Made by a program: the position numbers and the translations under genes. This document shows, one piece after another, positions 6,686 through 11,656 of a DNA stretch of 11,656 nucleotides (position 1 is its first letter; each line of letters begins with the position of its first letter). A model generated the notes under the pieces. It saw only the letters and a program-made list of their open reading frames with translations, searched no databases and had not been told where the DNA came from. The stretch lies in assembly GCA_937996825.1 (NCBI GenBank), contig CALKUJ010000133.1, positions 1 to 11,656 of the forward strand, written 5' to 3'. The DNA comes from an uncultured Polynucleobacter sp. Lineage in GTDB: Bacteria; Pseudomonadota; Gammaproteobacteria; Burkholderiales; Burkholderiaceae.

Positions 6686-7519
6686 ATGGCAGGCGTATTA
6701 GTTTTCGATATTGAAACCATTCCTGATGCTGCTGGTATACGGCGCTTGGAAAACATTCCTGATTCGGTGTCAGATGAAGAGGTGGTGAATCAGGCGCTAG
6801 CGCTTAGAAAAGAAAAGACCGGTAGTGAATTCATGCCTTTGCATTTGCACAAGGTGGTAGCAATTTCTTGCGTGATTCGTCGAACCACCAAAGACGGTTC
6901 ACCTCAATTCAAGGTTGGCAGCCTTGGTGATGCGGGTAGTTCTGAAAAAGAAATCATCCAGGCATTCTTCGATTTGATTGAAAAATACACGCCTCAACTC
7001 GTATCTTGGAATGGTAGTGGCTTTGACTTACCCGTCTTGCATTACCGAGCGCTACTGAATGGCGTGGTGTCTTCAAGATATTGGGAGATGGGTGAGAGCG
7101 GTGACAGTGATAGCAGAGACTTTAAGTGGAATAACTACATCAGTCGTTATCACATGCGCCACATTGATTTGATGGATTTGTTGGCAAAATTTTCAGGACG
7201 TGCCAATGCACCGCTTGATGCTTTGGCTAAGTTATGTGGCTTTCCCGGGAAAATGGGCATGGATGGCGGTCAAGTTTGGCAGGGTTACTTGGACGGAAAA
7301 ATCAAAGAAATTCGTGACTACTGTGAAACCGATGTTGTGAACACTTATTTGGTCTATTGCCGTTTTCAAAGAATGCGTGGCGGAGTTTCTCCTGAAGAAT
7401 ATGAAGAGGAAATTCAGTTTGTTAAGAATGAACTACTCAAAGAATCCAAAACAGCCAATGGTGCTTTTTGGCAGGAGTATTTGAGTAACTTTTCTACGGA
7501 TTCAAAAGATAGCTTGTGA
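6686..7519 (+). CDS. Predicted 3'-5' exonuclease, PolB-exonuclease-like (DEDDy)
   Basis: The 277-residue protein belongs to the RNase H-like DEDDy exonucleases resembling the proofreading domain of family B polymerases (the PF10108/COG3298 type, assigned from memory of the family). Acidic residues expected to bind the two metals are visible: Asp8 and Glu10 in LVFDIETIP, Asp114 in SWNGSGFDLPVL, and Tyr212 with Asp216 in YCETD. No polymerase, helicase or other domain is attached, and the last 45 residues are a charged, unremarkable tail. Its substrate and role are not known to me. The first likely start is ATG 6686, with a weak AGAAAG upstream. The 52-base gap after rpoS has no terminator. The stop overlaps the GTG start of rlmD by four bases (GTGA), so the two are probably translated together. 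Confidence 0.88.
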   Translation: MAGVLVFDIETIPDAAGIRRLENIPDSVSDEEVVNQALALRKEKTGSEFMPLHLHKVVAISCVIRRTTKDGSPQFKVGSLGDAGSSEKEIIQAFFDLIEKYTPQLVSWNGSGFDLPVLHYRALLNGVVSSRYWEMGESGDSDSRDFKWNNYISRYHMRHIDLMDLLAKFSGRANAPLDALAKLCGFPGKMGMDGGQVWQGYLDGKIKEIRDYCETDVVNTYLVYCRFQRMRGGVSPEEYEEEIQFVKNELLKESKTANGAFWQEYLSNFSTDSKDSL

Positions 7520-8874
7520 CCCGAGTCATTGTTGAATCTCTGAACCTTGAGGCTCAAGGTGTTGCCAGACCATTGGATGAAAATGGTGTGCCTGGCAAAG
7601 TTGTCTTTATCGACGGTGCCTTGCCCAGAGAAGATGTCGAATTTCAATCTTATAAAGTTAAAAGCAAATTTGAGTTAGCCAAACTCACGCATATTTATAA
7701 AACTTCATCGAGTCGTGTCACACCGAAGTGCCCCTCTTTTAATGAGTGCGGTGGTTGCTCGATGCAGCATTTGGATGCGAGAGCGCAGTTAGCGATGAAG
7801 CAAAGAGTGCTTGAAGATAACTTGAAATATCTTGGTCGAGTAAAACCAGAAATCATCTTGCGACCGATATCTGGTCCAACTTGGGAGTATCGCTACCGTG
7901 GCCGCTTATCAATCTTCAAGATCCCCAAGGGTCGAGTCTTGGTTGGCTTTCATCAAAAAAAGGGCAGTCGTATCACTGACATGTTGTCATGCGATATCTT
8001 GCCAGTTCATGTCTCCAATTTATTGCCACGTTGGAGAGAGTTGATTGCGCAGTTATCCATTCCTGGAGAGTTGGCGCAACTGGAATTTGCCATTGGTGAA
8101 GGTAAAACACCTGCTTCTTTGACAACTGCCTTTGTTCTAAGACATCTTGAGCCATTGAGTGCTGAGGATCAGCAAAAGCTGATCAATTTTGCAGAAATTC
8201 ATGGCATTGATATGTGGTTACAACCGGATGGTCTTGATAGTGCTTATCCACTGTATCCGACAGAAAGTCATCTTTGCTATCGCTTGCCAGAGTTCGATAT
8301 TGAAATGCCTTTCAAGCCCACAGACTTCACGCAGGTCAATCACCAGGTCAATAGGGTCTTGGTCAGTAAAGCGATTCAGTTGCTAGCCCCTCAAGCATCT
8401 GAGCGCGTGATTGATTTATTTTGTGGGATTGGTAATTTCACATTACCGCTTGCTAGAAGGGCGAGAGAAGTATTTGGAATTGAAGGCAGTGATGAGCTAA
8501 CAAAACGCGCCAAAGAAAATGCCATTCACAATCATTTGGGTGAGCGCGTTAACTTTGCTTGCAGTAACTTGTTTGAAGTAACTCCAGAGGTCATTCAGTC
8601 ATGGGGTAAGGCCGATAAATGGCTGATTGACCCACCACGTGATGGTGCAATGGCTTTGGCAACATCAATGGGCATCATGGCCAAGTCTGACGATGCTCAA
8701 TTAAAAGCTCATTTACCAAAACGTATCGTCTACGTCTCTTGTAATCCAGCGACTTTGGCCAGAGATGTTGGTATCCTCGTTGGGCAGGCAGGCTATCGAT
8801 TTAAGGCTGCTGGTGTGATCAATATGTTCCCTCATACCTCGCATATCGAGTCAATTGCAGTTTTTGAGCGCTAA
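7516..8874 (+). CDS. rlmD: 23S rRNA (uracil(1939)-C(5))-methyltransferase RlmD
   Basis: RlmD (RumA) methylates U1939 of 23S rRNA with S-adenosylmethionine. The 452-residue protein starts with a TRAM-like RNA-binding domain (about 1-60). Four cysteines for a [4Fe-4S] cluster follow: Cys72, 78 and 81 (CPSFNECGGC) and Cys159 (MLSCDI). The methyltransferase domain has motif I VIDLFCGIGNFTLPLA, the LIDPPRDGA motif, the catalytic nucleophile Cys409 in VYVSCNPATLARD, and Glu445 in HIESIAVFE. The cysteine set and length favour RlmD over the related RlmC and TrmA, the first of which is shorter and the second of which lacks the cluster. The GTG start overlaps the stop of the exonuclease gene as GTGA, and there is no independent Shine-Dalgarno of note. 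A bidirectional terminator follows 38 bases after the stop. Confidence 0.94.
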   Translation: MTRVIVESLNLEAQGVARPLDENGVPGKVVFIDGALPREDVEFQSYKVKSKFELAKLTHIYKTSSSRVTPKCPSFNECGGCSMQHLDARAQLAMKQRVLEDNLKYLGRVKPEIILRPISGPTWEYRYRGRLSIFKIPKGRVLVGFHQKKGSRITDMLSCDILPVHVSNLLPRWRELIAQLSIPGELAQLEFAIGEGKTPASLTTAFVLRHLEPLSAEDQQKLINFAEIHGIDMWLQPDGLDSAYPLYPTESHLCYRLPEFDIEMPFKPTDFTQVNHQVNRVLVSKAIQLLAPQASERVIDLFCGIGNFTLPLARRAREVFGIEGSDELTKRAKENAIHNHLGERVNFACSNLFEVTPEVIQSWGKADKWLIDPPRDGAMALATSMGIMAKSDDAQLKAHLPKRIVYVSCNPATLARDVGILVGQAGYRFKAAGVINMFPHTSHIESIAVFER

Positions 8875-8912
8875 ATCATTTATCGCCTTGGTTGACCTCA
8901 ACAACGCGCAAT

Positions 8913-8939
8913 AAAAAAGGCCAGCAATGCTGGCCTTTT
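8913..8939. terminator. Bidirectional intrinsic terminator between rlmD and the YccA-type gene
   Basis: GGCCAGC (8919-8925), loop AAT, GCTGGCC (8929-8935) form a perfect seven-pair GC-rich stem. Six A (8913-8918) stand before it and TTTT (8936-8939) after it. Read rightward it ends rlmD transcripts. Read leftward the A run becomes a U tract that ends the minus-strand gene. It sits between two convergent stops (8874 and 8956). Confidence 0.93.
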
Positions 8940-8955
8940 CTTATAGTTATGTGGA

Positions 8956-9657
8956 TTAATCGCGGTCACCACCAAAAATGCCTAACAACGCTAGCAAATT
9001 GCTAAACACGTTATAGACACTGAGGTAGATGCTCAAAGTTGCCACCACATAGTTTGTCTCCCCGCCATTGATCACGCGTTGAACATCAACCAAAATAAAT
9101 GCTGAGAAGATCGCAATCGCTACAACACTGATTGTGAGCATCAAAGCAGGCATTTGTAGCCAAATGTTAGCGATTGAAGCAAGAAGCAACAAAATCACGC
9201 CAACGAATAACCATTTGCCAAGACCTTCTGACAAGTCTTTCTTAACAGTGCCAGCCAAACTAGCCATACCTGCAAAAATCACGGCTGTGCCACCGAAGGC
9301 GGTCATGATCAAGCTTGCACCATTGCTAAAGCCAAGAATTGAGCCAATCAAGCGTGAGAGCATCAGACCCATGAAGAATGTGAAGCCTAATAATAGGGCC
9401 ACACCTAGTCCAGAATCTTTGTTCTTCTCAATTGCCCAGAAAAAACCGAACGCGATCGCTAAAAAGGCGATCAAACCAATGAAAGGGCTTCCAGCAAAAA
9501 GTGAAAATCCTGTCGCAACACCAATCCAAGCGCCTAATACTGTAGGCACCATTGATAACGCTAAGAGTGCGTAGGTGTTACGCAACACTCGGTTGCGGAC
9601 CTGAACGCTGGATGTAGCGCCGCTATTTCCAAAACCATAAGTGTTTAAATCGCTCAT
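8956..9657 (-). CDS. Bax inhibitor-1/YccA family inner-membrane protein
   Basis: The 233-residue product has about seven hydrophobic segments (near 30-50, 58-76, 85-105, 115-136, 148-166, 170-190, 203-226) with few charges between them, as expected for this integral membrane family. The RNTYALLALS start, the FGGTAVIF stretch, and the end VINGGETNYVVATLSIYLSVYNVFSNLLALLGIF match E. coli YccA closely. YccA binds and slows the membrane protease FtsH. Animal and Bacillus relatives are pH-sensitive calcium leak channels with an Asp pair. Here the first position is Asp191, but the second, in the IYLSVYN segment, is Ser213, as in YccA. ATG 9657 is chosen over the in-frame ATG at 9681 because AAAGGAG stands five bases before it. 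The gene is alone on its strand, divergent from ndk, and ends at a shared terminator. The YccA-like role is inferred. Confidence 0.93.
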   Translation of the reverse strand: MSDLNTYGFGNSGATSSVQVRNRVLRNTYALLALSMVPTVLGAWIGVATGFSLFAGSPFIGLIAFLAIAFGFFWAIEKNKDSGLGVALLLGFTFFMGLMLSRLIGSILGFSNGASLIMTAFGGTAVIFAGMASLAGTVKKDLSEGLGKWLFVGVILLLLASIANIWLQMPALMLTISVVAIAIFSAFILVDVQRVINGGETNYVVATLSIYLSVYNVFSNLLALLGIFGGDRD

Positions 9658-9662
9658 TGATA

Positions 9663-9669
9663 CTCCTTT
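9663..9669 (-). promoter_or_regulatory. Ribosome binding site fixing the start of the YccA-type gene
   Basis: On the minus strand this reads AAAGGAG, five bases before ATG 9657. It is the best Shine-Dalgarno in the window. It lies inside the longer frame that would begin at 9681, so that longer start is unlikely. Confidence 0.85.
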
Positions 9670-9681
9670 ATGTTTAAACAT

Positions 9682-9704
9682 GACTCGTCCACCACTGGAC
9701 TCGT
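9682..9704. repeat. Short direct and inverted repeat in the leader of the YccA-type gene
   Basis: GACTCGT occurs at 9682-9688 and again at 9698-9704, 16 bases apart. Within this, GTCCA (9687-9691) and TGGAC (9696-9700) form an inverted repeat with a four-base loop. The block lies at or just after the predicted transcription start of the minus-strand gene, where an operator or a leader hairpin could sit. The repeats are short and may be chance. Confidence 0.4.
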
Positions 9705-9710
9705 GTACTA

Positions 9711-9737
9711 AGTATAGACATTTCCCATGAATTTCAA
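9711..9737 (-). promoter_or_regulatory. Probable promoter of the YccA-type gene
   Basis: On the minus strand TTGAAA (9737-9732) and TATACT (9716-9711) are separated by 15 bases, shorter than the ideal 17. The predicted start is near 9704, giving a leader of about 47 bases. The -35 is preceded by CCC (CCCTTGAAA), similar to a heat-shock sigma-32 -35 element, but no CCCCAT-type -10 follows, so sigma-70 use is the simpler reading. Confidence 0.5.
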
Positions 9738-9802
9738 GGGGAAAATCGATTGTTGATAGACAAATAGGGGTGTTTTTGTGGTTTTTTGCCTTTGAAGCCC
9801 CA

Positions 9803-9865
9803 TTTTAGCCACTCGATTTTGGGACTTTTCCTTAAAAATCAACGCTTTTAGCAATTTTGCACTCG
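9803..9865 (+). repeat. Two-part direct repeat upstream of ndk
   Basis: TTTTAGC directly followed by CACTCG spans 9803-9815. The same two words recur at 9846-9852 and 9860-9865 with seven bases between them. The second copy ends 21 bases before the ndk -10 box. It may be a remnant duplication or a protein binding region. The function is unknown. Confidence 0.4.
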
Positions 9866-9886
9866 GGAAATCCCTCATGAACGCTG

Positions 9887-9892
9887 TATAAT
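9887..9892 (+). promoter_or_regulatory. -10 box of the ndk promoter
   Basis: This is a perfect TATAAT, 37 bases before the ndk ATG, giving a predicted leader of about 30 bases. The -35 position holds only weak matches. TTGCAC at 9857-9862 is a good hexamer but 24 bases away, which is too far. The promoter may need an activator or an upstream element. Confidence 0.7.
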
Positions 9893-9929
9893 TTGGGGTT
9901 TTTAATCTATCTATCAATGGAGTTTATTC

Positions 9930-10355
9930 ATGGCAATTGAGCGCACCCTTTCTATTATCAAACCTGATGCAGTAGCTAAGAACGTTATTGGTCAAATTTA
10001 CGCTCGTTTTGAGTCTGCTGGCTTGAAAGTTGTTGCTGCCAAGATGGCCCATCTTTCACGTCAAGAAGCTGAACAGTTCTATGGCGTTCACAAAGATCGT
10101 CCTTTCTTCAAAGACTTGGTTGATTTCATGATTTCAGGTCCTGTGATGATTCAAGCTTTGCAAGGTGAGAACGCCATTGCTAAGAATCGTGAATTGATGG
10201 GTGCAACAGATCCTAAGAAGGCTGACAAAGGTACGATTCGTGCTGATTTTGCTGACAGCATCGATGCGAATGCAGTGCACGGTTCAGACGCTCCTGAAAC
10301 AGCTGCGGTTGAAATTGCATTTTTCTTCCCAGGCATGCAAGTTTTCTCACGTTAA
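9930..10355 (+). CDS. ndk: Nucleoside diphosphate kinase
   Basis: Ndk passes phosphate from ATP to other nucleoside diphosphates by way of a phosphohistidine and so balances the cell's (d)NTP pools. The 141-residue protein has the expected length and marks: ERTLSIIKPDAV (4-15, Lys11), YGVHKDRPFF (51-60), the SGPVMIQALQGENAI block, RELMGATDPKKADKGTIRADF (87-107), and the active-site NAVHGSD with His117. A GGAG (9919-9922) stands seven bases before the ATG. A TATAAT promoter lies just upstream. rlmN follows after nine bases in the same reading frame. Confidence 0.98.
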   Translation: MAIERTLSIIKPDAVAKNVIGQIYARFESAGLKVVAAKMAHLSRQEAEQFYGVHKDRPFFKDLVDFMISGPVMIQALQGENAIAKNRELMGATDPKKADKGTIRADFADSIDANAVHGSDAPETAAVEIAFFFPGMQVFSR

Positions 10356-10364
10356 TTCATCCCA

Positions 10365-11525
10365 TTGATTGACTCACGCATCAACTTACTGAACTTTGAT
10401 CCTGAGGGAATGAGCGATTACATCGCCTCCCTCCAGGAGAAACCGTTTCGTGCTCAACAGTTGATGCGCTGGGTTCATCAGCGTGGTGAGGCTGATATTG
10501 CTCAAATGAGCGATTTGGCCAAAACCTTCAGAGCAACACTCGCTGAAAAAGCTTGTGTATCAGCTCTACCAATTATCAGCGATCAGCAAGCAGCAGATGG
10601 CACCCGTAAATGGTTGTTGGATGTGGCTGATGGCAATGCAGTAGAAATGGTTTACATCCCTGAGGATGATCGAGGCACACTGTGCATCTCTTCTCAGGCA
10701 GGCTGTGCGGTGAACTGTAGTTTTTGTTCTACAGGCAAGCAGGGCTTCTCAAGAAATCTCACACTCGGTGAAATCATTGGCCAACTTTGGATGGCTGAAC
10801 ACACCTTGCGAAAAGAACCTGGTGCAATCAAACGAATTGATGGTTACGACGGTACGCCGCTTGATGAGCATGAAGGCCGAGTGATTTCGAACGTGGTGAT
10901 GATGGGCATGGGCGAACCTTTGCTCAACTATGAGCCGGTGGTTGGTGCGATGCGTTTGATGCTGAGCGATAACGCTTATGGCTTATCTCGTCGTCGCGTG
11001 ACCTTATCAACTTCAGGTGTTGTTCCCATGATGGATCGTTTGGCGAATGACTTACCTGTGGCTTTGGCTGTATCACTGCATGCGCCTAATGATGCGTTGC
11101 GTGATGTGCTGGTACCGATCAATAAAAAATATCCACTAAAAGAGTTGATGGCTGCATGCATGCGTTACTTGCCATTTGCTCCGCGCGATTTTTTAACATT
11201 TGAATATTGCATGTTGGATGGTGTTAATGATTCTGATCAGCATGCCAAAGAGTTGGTTGATTTGCTGAAGAAAATACCTTGTAAGTTGAACTTGATTCCG
11301 TTCAATCCTTTCCCTGACTCTGGTTTGAAAAAATCAAGCCCTGCGCGTGTGCAAGATTTTGCCAAGCGCCTCATGGATGCTGGAATCATTACCACTGTGC
11401 GTAAAACACGTGGTGATGACATTGCTGCGGCTTGTGGTCAATTGGCGGGTGATGTGAAAGATCGCACCAATGTTAAACAAAGAATGCAGGTGGTTAAGTT
11501 CGAAAAAGGAGTCACTCGTTCATGA
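10365..11525 (+). CDS. rlmN: Dual-specificity 23S rRNA (A2503-C2)/tRNA (A37-C2) methyltransferase RlmN
   Basis: RlmN is a radical SAM enzyme that makes 2-methyladenosine at A2503 of 23S rRNA and A37 of some tRNAs. The 386-residue protein carries the GEKPFRA-like segment (EKPFRAQQLMRWVHQRG, 25-41), Glu94 in AVEMVYIPE, and the [4Fe-4S] cysteines Cys114, 118 and 121 (CAVNCSFC). Cys357 in AAACGQLAG is the residue expected to carry the methyl during catalysis. MMGMGEPLLNY is the SAM-binding GEP motif. The start is TTG 10365, the only start codon after the ndk stop and before the conserved RINLL segment. There is no Shine-Dalgarno, so coupling to ndk is likely. Its TGA overlaps the ispG ATG by four bases. 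Confidence 0.94.
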   Translation: MIDSRINLLNFDPEGMSDYIASLQEKPFRAQQLMRWVHQRGEADIAQMSDLAKTFRATLAEKACVSALPIISDQQAADGTRKWLLDVADGNAVEMVYIPEDDRGTLCISSQAGCAVNCSFCSTGKQGFSRNLTLGEIIGQLWMAEHTLRKEPGAIKRIDGYDGTPLDEHEGRVISNVVMMGMGEPLLNYEPVVGAMRLMLSDNAYGLSRRRVTLSTSGVVPMMDRLANDLPVALAVSLHAPNDALRDVLVPINKKYPLKELMAACMRYLPFAPRDFLTFEYCMLDGVNDSDQHAKELVDLLKKIPCKLNLIPFNPFPDSGLKKSSPARVQDFAKRLMDAGIITTVRKTRGDDIAAACGQLAGDVKDRTNVKQRMQVVKFEKGVTRS

Positions 11526-11656
11526 GTTCGAATCCTACTTCGCCAGTCAAAAGAAGAATTAGTCGTCAGTCCAATATTGAATGGGCTGGTCAGGTTGTAA
11601 CTGTCGGTGGTGATGCGCCGGTGCGCGTGCAGTCGATGACCAATACTGATACTGCT
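11522..11656 (+). CDS. ispG: 4-hydroxy-3-methylbut-2-enyl diphosphate synthase, N-terminal 45 residues (3' truncated by window)
   Basis: IspG (GcpE) is the [4Fe-4S] enzyme that performs the next-to-last step of the non-mevalonate isoprenoid pathway. Only the N-terminus is visible. It has a basic leader, then VTVGGDAPVRVQSMTNTDTA, the first conserved block of the family. The ATG at 11522 overlaps the rlmN stop as ATGA. An AAGGAG (11506-11511) lies ten bases before it, inside rlmN, so it has its own ribosome binding site as well as coupling. The catalytic cysteines near the C-terminus are outside the window. Confidence 0.9.
   Translation, partial: MSSNPTSPVKRRISRQSNIEWAGQVVTVGGDAPVRVQSMTNTDTA

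Noticed and set aside
9134..9574. A 146-codon plus-strand frame opposite the YccA-type gene
   Set aside because: It is the antisense of a clearly conserved membrane protein, has no recognisable family marks and no ribosome binding site. Its Lys/Pro/Ala-rich content is what the complement of a hydrophobic protein gives.
9708..9917. A 69-codon minus-strand frame in the ndk upstream region
   Set aside because: It covers the ndk -10 box and the repeats, has no homology that I recognise, and it ends inside the promoter of the YccA-type gene.
1..11656. Search for CRISPR arrays, tRNA genes, insertion sequences, attachment sites, riboswitches and defence or toxin-antitoxin genes
   Set aside because: No regularly spaced repeats, cloverleaf sequences, transposase motifs, terminal inverted repeats or long structured leaders were seen. 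All sizeable frames not annotated are shadows of conserved genes.

Overview
The window carries only ordinary chromosomal genes. Gene content, gene order and protein style point to a betaproteobacterium of the order Burkholderiales. The fairly AT-rich sequence would suit a small-genome freshwater lineage such as Polynucleobacter, but that genus is an inference from memory of the family, not a search result. I see no insertion sequence, prophage, CRISPR array, tRNA, toxin-antitoxin pair or defence gene, and no block of foreign-looking composition.

Layout. Bases 2-538 hold the C-terminal part of a choloylglycine hydrolase-type (Ntn) amidase that enters from the left edge. Bases 547-644 on the minus strand hold the small bacterial signal recognition particle (4.5S) RNA. 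It is divergent from dnaX, and its promoter lies in the 30 bases before the dnaX start. From 676 to 8874 nine plus-strand genes follow with gaps of 2 to 52 bases or a 4-base overlap, and with no convincing terminator between them. They are dnaX-ybaB-recR (replication clamp loader and recombination mediator), surE-pcm-nlpD-rpoS (the stress and stationary-phase block also known from Escherichia coli), and a DEDDy 3'-5' exonuclease overlapping rlmD (23S rRNA m5U methyltransferase). A hairpin with A/T runs on both sides (8913-8939) can end transcription from both directions. It separates rlmD from the only minus-strand protein gene, a YccA-type Bax-inhibitor-1 membrane protein. A 272-base divergent intergenic region (9658-9929) holds the promoters of that gene and of ndk, plus short repeats. 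The right end carries ndk, rlmN and the first 45 codons of ispG.

How the genes fit together. The dnaX-ybaB-recR trio serves DNA replication and repair. The surE-pcm-nlpD-rpoS block joins nucleotide and protein repair, cell-wall amidase activation and the general stress sigma factor. rlmD and rlmN both modify 23S rRNA, and rlmD, rlmN and ispG all encode [4Fe-4S] enzymes. No stretch longer than about 300 bases lacks a gene.

The window does not show an obvious undescribed system. The points worth a second look are small: the in-frame single-stop junction between ndk and rlmN, the coupling of an uncharacterised exonuclease to rlmD, the 4.5S RNA/dnaX divergent start, an NlpD lacking a zinc ligand, and split repeats upstream of ndk.
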